Assembly (NCBI GenBank): GCA_002371345.1
Contig: DFHY01000028.1
Location: 18,081-37,339 of the forward strand
From: Lachnospiraceae bacterium UBA3711
GTDB taxonomy: Bacteria > Bacillota > Clostridia > Lachnospirales > Lachnospiraceae
Direction of reading: 5' to 3'
Length of the DNA stretch: 19,259 bases
Shown piece by piece: positions 1-7,271 of this stretch (position 1 is the first letter of the stretch; every line of letters starts with the position of its first letter). The translations under genes were made by a program, and so were the position numbers. The notes beneath the pieces are model-generated. The model did not search any database. It had not been told where the DNA came from and was given only the letters and a program-made list of their open reading frames with translations.

Positions 1-1062
1 GCAGTGGAAGCCCATGAAGGTGTCCTTATGAGTGTAATCGAACTTGCCCTTGATGGACTCCTCATACATATCATCCGGTACGGAGTTGTTGATATCAAGG
101 AGCGTTACGGACTCTCCGCTGACACAGGTGCCGATAAACTCGGACAGGGCGCCGTATACGTCGACCTCGCAGGATACCGGGATGCCTCTTCCCGTCAGGC
201 GGCTGTTGACATAGCAGGGAACAAACTTGAACTGTGTCTGGAAAGCCGGCCAGCACTTTCCGGCGATGCAGACATACTCTCTGTATCCCTTATGCGCCTC
301 GATCCAGTCAAGCAGGGTCAGCTCGTACTGCGCAAGTCTCTCAAGGACCTCCGGCTTCTTGTTGCCGGCGCCGAGTTCCTTCTCCATATCCGCGACTACC
401 TCAGGAATCCTCTTGTCGCCGGCATGATTGTTGAAGGCCTCGAACAGATCAAGTTCAGAATTCTCCTCGATCTCAACTCCGAGGTTGTAGAGCTGCTGTA
501 TCGGAGCGTTGCACGCGAGGAAGTTGTTGGGCCTCGGGCCGAAGGTGATGAGTTTCAGTTTTGACAGTCCATAGACCGCGCGAGCGATCGGAACAAACTC
601 ATGAATCATGTCAGCGCACTCGGCAGCGGTTCCCACAGGATACTCGGGGATATAAGCGCGGACCTTGCGCAGGCGCAGGTTGTAGCTGGCATTCAGCATG
701 CCGCAGTACGCGTCTCCTCTGCCGTCGGACAGATCGTTCTGGCTCTCCTCGGCAGCCGCGCAGAACATCTTCGGGCCGTCAAAATGCTTCGCGAGCAGTG
801 TCTCAGAGATCTCCGGGCCAAAGTTTCCAAGATAGACCACAAGGGCGTTGCATCCCGCTTTCCTGATGTCCTCAAGAGCCTCGACCATATGGATCTCGCT
901 CTCGATGATGCAGACAGGACATTCATAGATATCATCCGCGCCGTACTTCGAGGTGTACGCGTCGATCAGAGCCTTCCTGCGGTTGATCGCCAGCGAAGCC
1001 GGGAAGCAGTCACGGCTGACAGCCACGATACCTACCTTAACCTTTGGGATGTTTGTGAACAT
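1..1062 (-). CDS. L-fucose/L-arabinose isomerase-family protein (3' end cut by window)
   Basis: A 354-codon open frame starts at ATG 1062 and runs off the window edge without a stop. AAAGAGGAGGAATTCAAC precedes the ATG, giving a strong ribosome binding site. The product begins MFTNIPKVKVGIVAVSRDCF and has the layout of the FucI/COG2407 ketol-isomerase group. Its N-terminal half is Rossmann-like, with segments such as ALVVYLGNFGPE and KMFCAAAEESQNDL, followed by ITFGPRPNNFLACNAPI. Family members interconvert aldoses and ketoses, and FucI-type enzymes act on L-fucose or D-arabinose. It lies 83 bp downstream of a xylulokinase-type gene on the same strand, so the pair probably isomerises and then phosphorylates one pentose or deoxyhexose in the cytoplasm. 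The metal-binding residues are expected in the missing C-terminal part, so activity and exact substrate cannot be judged. Confidence 0.8.
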   Translation of the reverse strand, partial: MFTNIPKVKVGIVAVSRDCFPASLAINRRKALIDAYTSKYGADDIYECPVCIIESEIHMVEALEDIRKAGCNALVVYLGNFGPEISETLLAKHFDGPKMFCAAAEESQNDLSDGRGDAYCGMLNASYNLRLRKVRAYIPEYPVGTAAECADMIHEFVPIARAVYGLSKLKLITFGPRPNNFLACNAPIQQLYNLGVEIEENSELDLFEAFNNHAGDKRIPEVVADMEKELGAGNKKPEVLERLAQYELTLLDWIEAHKGYREYVCIAGKCWPAFQTQFKFVPCYVNSRLTGRGIPVSCEVDVYGALSEFIGTCVSGESVTLLDINNSVPDDMYEESIKGKFDYTHKDTFMGFHC

Positions 1063-1145
1063 GTTGAATTCCTCCTCTTTCTGGTTTGATGCATTATTGC
1101 TTACATCAGTTGCTTTATCATCGCAAACGCCGAAAAGCGTTTCAC

Positions 1146-2624
1146 TTACTGGATCTGCGGGAATACTTCCTTAAGTGCCGGGTAGATCTTCCTGAACTGC
1201 TGATACCTCTTCTCATACTTGGCGGCAAGCTCCGGATCCGGCTCCTCGCAGCCTGTGATCTCAACGATCTTCTCGCACGCGCTCTTCACGTCAGGGTATT
1301 CTCCGCACGCCACAGCCGCCAGCATCGCGCCGCCCATGGACGGACCTTCCTCGCTCGACGGGAACTCAAGCCTGATATTCAGAATATTTGCCGCCATCTT
1401 TCTCCAGAGCGGGCTCTTCGCTCCTCCGCCTACGATCGTGCTCTTCTCAACCTCAATCCCGAGGGACCTGGCGACCTCCAGCGAATCTCTAAGGCCGAAT
1501 ATGACGCCTTCAAGAACCGCCTGTGTCATATCGCTCCGGGTGGTATCCATCGTCATACCCACGAAGGTTCCCCTTGCCAGCGGATCATTCAGAGGGCTGC
1601 GCTCTCCCATAAGATACGGGAGATAGAATACATGGTTCTCACCCAGCTTCTCATCCGTGATATCCGACTGCTCCGCGGAGTAGTCCCTGGTGTGAAGAAT
1701 CTCCTCGTTCCACCACTTGTTGCAGCTTGCTGCCGACAGCATGCATCCCATCAGGTGGTAATGACCGTCAGAATGAGCGAAGCTGTGCAGCGCGGTATGC
1801 CCGTTGGTCGGGACGAAATGATCCGACGAGATGAACAGTGTACCTGATGTTCCCAGGGAAATATTGCACTTTCCCTCGCCGACAGTCCCTGTTCCTACCG
1901 CTGAAGCCGCGTTGTCGCCTCCGCCGGCCGCGATGACGACCTCATTCGCAATTCCGAGCTCCGCGGCTATATCCTTCTTAAGCGTACCTATCTTCTCATA
2001 GCTCTCATACAGCCTTGGAAGCTTCTCCTCGGTAATGCCGCAGATATCGCACATCTCCTTCGACCAGCACTTATTCTCGACGTCGAGCAGCAGCATGCCC
2101 GACGCATCCGAATAATCAGTGGAGAATGTTCCGCTCAGCCTGTACGCGAGATAATCCTTCGGCAGCATGATCTTGCGGATCTTCGCGAAGTTCTCCGGCT
2201 CATGCTCCTTGATCCAGAGAATCTTCGGAGCGGTAAATCCGGCATACGCAATATTTGCTGTGTACTTTTCCAGCTCTTCCTTACCTATATTATAGTTCAG
2301 GAAGTCCGTCTCAGCAGTAGTGCGCCCGTCATTCCAGAGGATAGCGGGGCGGATCACCTGATCATCCTTATCAAGAATAACCAGACCATGCATCTGTCCG
2401 CCGAATGATATACCGGCCACCTGGCTCTTATCCTGTCCGTCCAGAAGTTCCTTCAGCCCTGCGACAGACTGGTCATACCAGTCCTCCGGATTCTGCTCAG
2501 ACCAGCCCGGATTCGGAAATGAAAGAGCGTATTCCTTCGATACGATCTTTACAATCTTTCCTCCTGACTCCATCAGAAGCAGCTTAACCGCGCTTGTTCC
2601 GAGATCAATTCCGATATAAAGCAT
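1146..2624 (-). CDS. xylB: Xylulokinase-type FGGY carbohydrate kinase
   Basis: The 492-residue product matches the usual XylB length. ATG 2624 is preferred because GGGAGG lies 7-8 nt upstream; an in-frame GTG at 2639 overlaps that site. The N-terminal phosphate-binding motif IDLGTSAVKLL is at residues 6-16. GISFGGQMHG at 71-80 carries the Met-His typical of xylulose kinases. ILWNDGRT is at 95-102, YSDASG at 171-176, and the catalytic aspartate is in AGGGDNAAS (about D237). SLGTSGT at 256-262 and GGGAKSPLW complete the ATPase core. The enzyme phosphorylates D-xylulose or a related ketose with ATP, feeding the pentose phosphate pathway. With the following isomerase it forms a two-gene sugar operon. 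The unusual partner, FucI-like rather than XylA, leaves the true substrate open (D-xylulose, D-ribulose or another ketose). Confidence 0.92.
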   Translation of the reverse strand: MLYIGIDLGTSAVKLLLMESGGKIVKIVSKEYALSFPNPGWSEQNPEDWYDQSVAGLKELLDGQDKSQVAGISFGGQMHGLVILDKDDQVIRPAILWNDGRTTAETDFLNYNIGKEELEKYTANIAYAGFTAPKILWIKEHEPENFAKIRKIMLPKDYLAYRLSGTFSTDYSDASGMLLLDVENKCWSKEMCDICGITEEKLPRLYESYEKIGTLKKDIAAELGIANEVVIAAGGGDNAASAVGTGTVGEGKCNISLGTSGTLFISSDHFVPTNGHTALHSFAHSDGHYHLMGCMLSAASCNKWWNEEILHTRDYSAEQSDITDEKLGENHVFYLPYLMGERSPLNDPLARGTFVGMTMDTTRSDMTQAVLEGVIFGLRDSLEVARSLGIEVEKSTIVGGGAKSPLWRKMAANILNIRLEFPSSEEGPSMGGAMLAAVACGEYPDVKSACEKIVEITGCEEPDPELAAKYEKRYQQFRKIYPALKEVFPQIQ

Positions 2625-2715
2625 ACCTGTTCCTCCCACAATGCACTCAGCCTCCGGCAGCCGCCGCGTCCGTGCGCCGGCGCCCGGTTGTTCAAACAGA
2701 ACTCATACTGCCCAT

Positions 2716-2744
2716 ATAATAAATCATACCGGAATTCATTTCAA
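2716..2744 (-). promoter_or_regulatory. Predicted sigma-A promoter for xylB operon
   Basis: On the minus strand TTGAAA (2744-2739) and TATTAT (2721-2716) are separated by exactly 17 nt. This predicts a transcript start near 2709 and a leader of about 85 nt before the xylB ATG. The leader contains the 10-bp palindrome GCGCCGGCGC (2674-2683). A second, weaker candidate (TTTTCA-17-TATAAT) lies further upstream, with its -10 hexamer near 2810. Confidence 0.6.
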
Positions 2745-2759
2745 TCAATAAACCATATT

Positions 2760-2789
2760 TTCGCAAGAATTCGCAAATATTCAGCAAGA
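2760..2789. repeat. Three tandem 10-bp iterons upstream of xylB promoter
   Basis: The plus strand reads TTCGCAAGAA, TTCGCAAATA and TTCAGCAAGA in immediate succession, a 10-bp period close to one helical turn. The array ends about 15 bp upstream of the predicted -35 hexamer of the xylB promoter, a usual place for an activator or sugar-responsive regulator. The short unit and high AT content mean that chance is possible. Confidence 0.4.
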
Positions 2790-2850
2790 CATTGCCCGGG
2801 ACGTTATTATACCGAAAAGACACTGCAATGAAAAACGCCTGCATACAAAG

Positions 2851-2935
2851 AGACTGCCGCCGCAAAAAAGCCTAAGCATATAGCAGCCTTCAGAAGGCTG
2901 TTATTATGCTCTTCACTTTTTTACAGCGGCAGTCT
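2851..2935. terminator. Nested hairpin terminator after the lipid kinase gene
   Basis: The outer arms AGACTGCCGC (2851-2860) and GCGGCAGTCT (2926-2935) are perfectly complementary, and so are AAAAAAG (2864-2870) and CTTTTTT (2916-2922). An inner stem pairs GCATA (2876-2880) and AGCAGCCTT (2882-2890) with AAGGCTGTT and TATGC (2894-2909). On the minus strand the inner stem is followed by TTAGGCTTTTTT, so it can terminate transcription of the lipid kinase gene ending at 2969. It carries a T run on the plus strand too. The outer arm sequence recurs in the ftsZ terminator. Confidence 0.7.
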
Positions 2936-2968
2936 CATACTTCCCGGGAATGCTGACAGTACCGGCAT

Positions 2969-3931
2969 TCAAATGCTGAGATTCTTCAGACTGTCGTTCA
3001 GTTCAGGCAGCTCCCTCTGCGTAGGGAGCATATTTTCCCTCTCCTTGTCGGGAATGATGATCGGAAGCGCTTCAGGCAGGTTCTCTATAACCAGGTGCTT
3101 GTGGTCTCCCCCGAATTCTCCGTCCCTCGTCCAGCTGACAGGTTCTGTAAACCATATCTCGATCCTTGACGTCTTGAAGGTGATGATATTCTTGTTGTCT
3201 GACCCGTTCATAAGCGAGGTCAGTATTCCCGGCCATTCAACCGCAAGCAGCTGCGGCATACGTATCAGAGTCACCTCAAACACTCCGTCATTGAGTGTGA
3301 CGTCGCGTCCTGTGATCCCCTCAAAGCCTCCGACAGAATTGGAATTGGTAATCATGCCCAGCATGAAATCTCCGGTTCCCGAATTCTCCTGGCTTTCATA
3401 ATGCATATGATAGCTCTTGAGGCTGGCAAGGCTCTGCGCGCCCCTGACCAGGTAAGCCAGATGTCCAAGCAGATTTTTCATGTTCTGCGGGGTATCATAA
3501 GACACATTGACAAACGCCCCGAAAGCCGCGACATATACAAAATAGCTCTCTCCCATGCGTCCTATGTCACATGGAAATACGGATCCGTTCATAACTGATC
3601 TGGCAGCCATCGTCATCTGCTTCGGAATCCCCAGGCTTGAGGCGTAATCATTCGTTGATCCTGCGGGAATATAGCCTATCGGCTTCATGATGTGCCCGGC
3701 CTGCATTCCCGTCACGACCTCATCCAGTGTCCCGTCTCCGCCGCTGCACACTATCAGGTCATAGGACGCGCCCTCTTTTTCGACGGTCCTTAACGCATCC
3801 TTCACACCGGTGGTAGGATGAACAGCAACCTCATATCCGTGCGATGAAAACTCCTCCAATATGTATGAGAGGTTGTTCCGGATCAATCCTCTTCCGGCGA
3901 ACGGATTATATATAAACAGCAATTTTTTCAT
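2969..3931 (-). CDS. Diacylglycerol kinase-family lipid kinase (YegS/BmrU-like)
   Basis: The 320-residue product has the catalytic domain of the DAGK/sphingosine kinase/NAD kinase superfamily. It starts MKKLLFIYNPFAGRG, has the nucleotide-binding SGGDGT motif at residues 63-68, and has GSTNDYA at 91-97. The C-terminal half is the expected beta-rich domain, with NDGVFEVTLI and the late RDGEFGG motif that helps coordinate metal. The length is normal for bacterial DgkB/YegS-type enzymes. It probably phosphorylates diacylglycerol or another membrane lipid at the inner face of the membrane, recycling lipid made during envelope synthesis. The ribosome binding site before ATG 3931 is weak. The gene follows the radical SAM gene by 100 bp with no convincing promoter between, so the two are probably co-transcribed. 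The exact lipid substrate is unknown. Confidence 0.88.
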   Translation of the reverse strand: MKKLLFIYNPFAGRGLIRNNLSYILEEFSSHGYEVAVHPTTGVKDALRTVEKEGASYDLIVCSGGDGTLDEVVTGMQAGHIMKPIGYIPAGSTNDYASSLGIPKQMTMAARSVMNGSVFPCDIGRMGESYFVYVAAFGAFVNVSYDTPQNMKNLLGHLAYLVRGAQSLASLKSYHMHYESQENSGTGDFMLGMITNSNSVGGFEGITGRDVTLNDGVFEVTLIRMPQLLAVEWPGILTSLMNGSDNKNIITFKTSRIEIWFTEPVSWTRDGEFGGDHKHLVIENLPEALPIIIPDKERENMLPTQRELPELNDSLKNLSI

Positions 3932-4031
3932 AAGTCAGTCCCATTCGCTCAGGCTCAAAACCGCCGGGGCGGAATTGATAACATCGCCGCTCAGGTTCCA
4001 TTACTGCAGCCATGCTGCCCCGCCCGGGCTG

Positions 4032-5468
4032 TTATTTTGCGGCTGAGGCAGCCTCCTGCTCCGCCTTCGGCTTCCATCCCTTGTAATTCTCATAGCGGTG
4101 TTCCTTGTGGACGCCCTCCGCCCAGAGCTTATCGGCCACAGGCTTCCAGGCCTTGGCGTAAGGTATGCACTTGCCGCACAGATGCTCCGCGCTCTCGGGA
4201 CTCTGCAGATCGGTGGAGTGCGCGCCTGACTTCTTAACCATGTCCACGAGTATGCCGGGATTCTCCAGCATCGGGCACGGACGCAGCATGTTCTTGTTGA
4301 ACGGCTGACGGTTGCGGTATTCCTGGAACAGCGGCTGCTGCAGGCACTCAAGCACACTGTTGTCGTGGATGTTCGCGCCTGAATAGTGGATAAATACACA
4401 CGGTTCGGCGTCGCCGTTCGGATTGATGTGGAAATAGTTCCTTCCTCCGGCTATGCACCCGCCGACAAACTCGCCGTCGTTCTGGAAGTCCATCAGATAT
4501 ATCTGCTTGCCGCCCTTGCGCGCGCGGACCTCACGGATCCTGTGGAAAATATACTCACGCTGCTCCGGGTTCGGCATCAATTCCGGATGAGCATCCATGC
4601 CGACCGGCATCAGATGGAAATACCAGCTGAAGCGCACGCCCTTCTCAATCTCCATGTCAAAGAACTCGTCGCTTGTGACCGTCTCGAGATTGGCAGCGGT
4701 ATAGGCGATCGATGTCCCGAACAGGCATCCGTGTTCCCTGAGAACATCCATGGCATGCATGACACGTCCGAAGACTCCCTCGCCCCTGCGCAGGTCATTT
4801 ACCTGCGAGAAGCCCTCGAGCGAGATCGAGAAGCTGAGGTTTCCGACCTTGCGCACCTGCTCGGCAAAGTCATCATCAATCAGCGTTCCGTTTGTGTATG
4901 CGTGGAACGCGCAGTCATGATGCTTGCGGCACAGCTTCAGGATGTCATCGCGGCGCACAAGCGGCTCTCCGCCTGTAAACATGTAGAAGTATATGCCGAG
5001 CTCCTTGCCCTGTGTGATGACCCTGTCCATATCCTCATAGCTCAGGTTCAGGCGGTTGCCGTATTCGGCAGCCCAGCACCCTACGCAGTGCAGATTGCAC
5101 GCGCTTGTCGGATCCATCAGGATCAGCCACGGAATATTGCAGTCATACTTCTCACGGTTCTGGCGGATCGTCTTGGTTCCGTGGAACATCGCCTCGAAGC
5201 CGAGGTTCAGAAGCGTCATCTTCAGAACATTCGGATCCAGCTCATCAATAAGCCGGCACACGTACTGGTTCCACTTCTCGTTCGGGTCAGTCATCATGGC
5301 CCTTATGCGAGCATAAGACTCATCGGAGAACATGTTTCCCACATACTTTTCGACAATGTCGACAAGCTGCAGCATGCCTTTCTGACGATCCTTATATATC
5401 CTGTGAAGCATGACATCGATCGCCTTCGAAAATGCAATTCTCGCCATCTTATGTGTAAAATCAGCCAT
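4032..5468 (-). CDS. Radical SAM protein with SPASM-like C-terminal region
   Basis: The start is ATG 5468, preceded by GGGAGGAATTGTAAG; in-frame codons upstream to 5507 are unlikely to be used. The 478-residue product has about 110 N-terminal helical residues, then the radical SAM signature CNLHCVGC at residues 124-131 (CxxxCxxC for the 4Fe-4S cluster and SAM). FTGGEPL follows at 164-170, then SISLEGF. The C-terminal region has further cysteines in GGCIAGG, NGDAEPCVF, MLRPCPML and HLCGKC, as expected for an auxiliary iron-sulfur (twitch/SPASM-type) domain. The reaction cannot be told from sequence. The neighbouring lipid kinase makes an envelope or lipid-related role possible, but that is inference. 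The gene has its own predicted promoter and is probably co-transcribed with the lipid kinase. Confidence 0.88.
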   Translation of the reverse strand: MADFTHKMARIAFSKAIDVMLHRIYKDRQKGMLQLVDIVEKYVGNMFSDESYARIRAMMTDPNEKWNQYVCRLIDELDPNVLKMTLLNLGFEAMFHGTKTIRQNREKYDCNIPWLILMDPTSACNLHCVGCWAAEYGNRLNLSYEDMDRVITQGKELGIYFYMFTGGEPLVRRDDILKLCRKHHDCAFHAYTNGTLIDDDFAEQVRKVGNLSFSISLEGFSQVNDLRRGEGVFGRVMHAMDVLREHGCLFGTSIAYTAANLETVTSDEFFDMEIEKGVRFSWYFHLMPVGMDAHPELMPNPEQREYIFHRIREVRARKGGKQIYLMDFQNDGEFVGGCIAGGRNYFHINPNGDAEPCVFIHYSGANIHDNSVLECLQQPLFQEYRNRQPFNKNMLRPCPMLENPGILVDMVKKSGAHSTDLQSPESAEHLCGKCIPYAKAWKPVADKLWAEGVHKEHRYENYKGWKPKAEQEAASAAK

Positions 5469-5548
5469 CTTACAATTCCTCCCGTTCTGACTGCATATAG
5501 TAGTCAAAATATGCTGTGATGTAGTTTTTGATACTATGTTATGTTGCT

Positions 5549-5577
5549 ATAATAAGCGTTTGCCGGAGTTTTGGCAA
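5549..5577 (-). promoter_or_regulatory. Predicted promoter of the radical SAM gene
   Basis: TTGCCA (5577-5572) and TATTAT (5554-5549) are 17 nt apart on the minus strand, about 80 bp before the ATG. The -35 hexamer and spacer contain an inverted repeat, TTGCC-N8-GGCAA, which could be an operator. The promoter lies just past the stop codon of the MntP-like gene (5595), so the radical SAM gene need not rely on read-through. Confidence 0.55.
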
Positions 5578-5594
5578 TACATATTTAGAGACCG

Positions 5595-6167
5595 CTACAG
5601 ATACCGTATCATGATCTCAGCGCCTACAAACGCGAGCATCGCGCCTCCCGTGCAGTATATTCCGTACCGCCCGCGGCAGCCCTCTCTGTACCCTACCCAG
5701 ATGCCAATGACAGCCGCAAGTACAGTTGCGCCCGCTATAACGCAGGTTGCCATGATAATATTCTCACCGATGAATCCCCATCCTATGCCGGCCATGAATG
5801 TAAACACAGACACCAGGATCACTTCCAGTATGATGCGTCTGTATCCTATCTCGTGAAGCCTCTCCTGCACCGGAGCATGCCTGCACGCCTTGAATATCAT
5901 ATAAGAAGCTATCAGCAAAAACAGGATCGCCGCCACAAAATAGCAGAAGCTTCTCAGGTCAACCGACTCGCTCTTCAAAAAAAACGGTATACGGGTCACC
6001 TTATAACCGGCGAGCATGGCAAGCGTTTCAAATATACCGACAATCAGGCATATGACAAGTATAGCTTTCCATTCAATCCTGCGGACCATGGATCCCTCAT
6101 ACTGTCCGATCAGAAATATATTCATGGATAACCCGATCACTATCAGTGTGTTTTCCAGTATACTCAA
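5595..6167 (-). CDS. MntP-like six-helix membrane protein lacking the conserved aspartates
   Basis: The 190-residue, very hydrophobic product has about six membrane helices and the internal two-fold repeat of the MntP (DUF204) manganese exporter family. Length and pattern follow E. coli MntP as I recall it. IGLSMNIF (residues 11-18) aligns with its GMSMDAF, GIFETLAMLAGY (44-55) with GAVETLTPLIGW, and VSVFTFMAGIGWGF (119-132) with TSLDAMAVGVGLAF. Both intramembrane aspartates are replaced, by Asn16 and about Phe122. Manganese export by the usual mechanism is therefore doubtful, and it may be a divergent paralogue with another role. The start is TTG 6167, chosen because AGAGGTGAG lies just upstream and no better ATG precedes helix 1. 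A predicted promoter sits 45-75 bp upstream. Confidence 0.72.
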   Translation of the reverse strand: MSILENTLIVIGLSMNIFLIGQYEGSMVRRIEWKAILVICLIVGIFETLAMLAGYKVTRIPFFLKSESVDLRSFCYFVAAILFLLIASYMIFKACRHAPVQERLHEIGYRRIILEVILVSVFTFMAGIGWGFIGENIIMATCVIAGATVLAAVIGIWVGYREGCRGRYGIYCTGGAMLAFVGAEIMIRYL

Positions 6168-6211
6168 CCACTCTCACCTCTCAAATCACACTGTATGGCT
6201 ACAACGTTTCG

Positions 6212-6240
6212 AGTGTAACGGAAGAGCAGAATGATTTCAA
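6212..6240 (-). promoter_or_regulatory. Predicted promoter of the MntP-like gene
   Basis: TTGAAA (6240-6235) and TACACT (6217-6212) are 17 nt apart on the minus strand, between the aroD terminator and the TTG start. I see no yybP-ykoY manganese riboswitch in the short leader of about 40 nt. Confidence 0.5.
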
Positions 6241-6263
6241 AATACAACCACACACTCCTGATG

Positions 6264-6294
6264 AAAATAAAACGACACTTGCCGCCAAGTGTCG
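6264..6294 (-). terminator. Rho-independent terminator of the aroE-aroD unit
   Basis: CGACACTTG (6273-6281) and CAAGTGTCG (6286-6294) form a perfect 9-bp stem with a 4-nt loop. On the minus strand the stem is followed by TTTTATTTT. It lies about 100 nt past the aroD stop and before the MntP-like promoter, separating the two transcription units. Confidence 0.85.
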
Positions 6295-6392
6295 CTCTTT
6301 CATTTCTTCCTGTATTCCCTGTTCAGTTTAAAGAAATGCCGAATAACAGCAATGCCGACGGCAAAGCAGCATGATCGTGATTTACAGCATTT

Positions 6393-7157
6393 CTATAATC
6401 CTGTATTCCCCATGACTTCAAGTATCCTTCTGAGGGCTCCCGACGGGATCTGCCCGGGAGCCGAGCTCTCGCCCGCGGTTCCGAAGGATATACAGCTTCC
6501 TGTAAATGAGCCTGCCACTCTCGTCACCCGGCCCAGGTTTCCCATAGACATGGTGATAAACGGGCGGTCGGCTCCAGACTCCAGCATCTCGGCCGACGCC
6601 TCCATGAGTCTGATGACATCCGCCCTGCAGATGGGCATGACAGCGATCTTTGTCAGGTCACAGCCCTCTCTCTGCATCGCCTTCATCCGTTCAACCATCT
6701 CTCTTACATCCGGGGTGCCGGCGAAGTCATGCCATGACAGAACCACCTTCACGCCTTTGGCCTGAAGCAGTCCGACCAGGTTGCTGTGCAGCTGATGGTT
6801 GCTGCTGCCACTGTGCAGTCTTTCATATTGAATATCAATGAGGTCCGCCATATCGGCAGCATTCAGATTCCGCTCTCTGTAGCTGTCGTCGCTGATCTCT
6901 ATCTCTCCTCCCTCCTCCATGGTGCGGATCGTGTAGAGTATCGGTTTTGACCCGACCACTCTTCTGATCGCCGAGAGGGCAGGGGCATCGTCTTCAAAAT
7001 AGAAGTCCGCCCGGAACTCAACCAGATCATAGCTGCTGTCTGATACCTGGGCGAGCGAGCGCTGCAGTTCTTCATATGTATGTGCTATTATCGGAACGCA
7101 GATCTTAGTGATTCCGTCGCCAAGCACAAGGTTTCTGACTGTTACTGTTCTATTCAT
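6393..7157 (-). CDS. aroD: 3-dehydroquinate dehydratase, type I
   Basis: The 254-residue product catalyses the third step of the shikimate pathway, dehydrating 3-dehydroquinate to 3-dehydroshikimate through a Schiff base. Counted from ATG 7157, the class I active-site residues fall on or within one residue of the numbering of the well-studied enteric enzyme. These are Glu47 and Arg49 in VEFRAD, His143 in SWHDF, the Schiff-base Lys170 in CDLTKIAVMP, Arg213 in RVTRV, and Ser232 and Gln236 in ESSAPGQIP. This register also supports ATG 7157 over the TTG at 7238. The ribosome binding site is poor, and the start overlaps the stop of a 23-codon ORF, so translation may be coupled. It lies 114 bp after aroE and is followed by a strong terminator. 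Confidence 0.95.
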   Translation of the reverse strand: MNRTVTVRNLVLGDGITKICVPIIAHTYEELQRSLAQVSDSSYDLVEFRADFYFEDDAPALSAIRRVVGSKPILYTIRTMEEGGEIEISDDSYRERNLNAADMADLIDIQYERLHSGSSNHQLHSNLVGLLQAKGVKVVLSWHDFAGTPDVREMVERMKAMQREGCDLTKIAVMPICRADVIRLMEASAEMLESGADRPFITMSMGNLGRVTRVAGSFTGSCISFGTAGESSAPGQIPSGALRRILEVMGNTGL

Positions 7158-7225
7158 AATATCTGTTCCGTTTCCGCCCGGTTCCGCCGCGCAGGGCAGG
7201 CTCCCGGCGCTGCAGGCATATCCAT
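7154..7225 (-). CDS. Possible 23-codon coupling ORF before aroD
   Basis: ATG 7225 is preceded by GGAGGCGTA. It opens a frame encoding MDMPAAPGACPARRNRAETE plus three residues, and its TGA overlaps the aroD ATG as ATGA. The Shine-Dalgarno spacing is short for the first ATG (4 nt) and better for the in-frame ATG at 7219 (10 nt). It could deliver ribosomes to aroD, which lacks a good site of its own. The peptide resembles no family I know and may have no function as a protein. Chance overlap is a real alternative. Confidence 0.3.
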   Translation of the reverse strand: MDMPAAPGACPARRNRAETEQIL

Positions 7226-7271
7226 TACGCCTCCGCAATTGTTTATTGCAGGCATTTGGCTCTCAGTATCA

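Noticed and set aside
4..564. Plus-strand open frame of 186 codons
   Set aside because: It is antisense to the isomerase-family gene, which has a strong ribosome binding site and coherent motifs.
4386..5519. Plus-strand open frame of 377 codons
   Set aside because: It is antisense to the radical SAM gene, whose motifs are unambiguous. The frame has no ribosome binding site and no recognisable motif, and long antisense frames are common opposite GC-rich codons.
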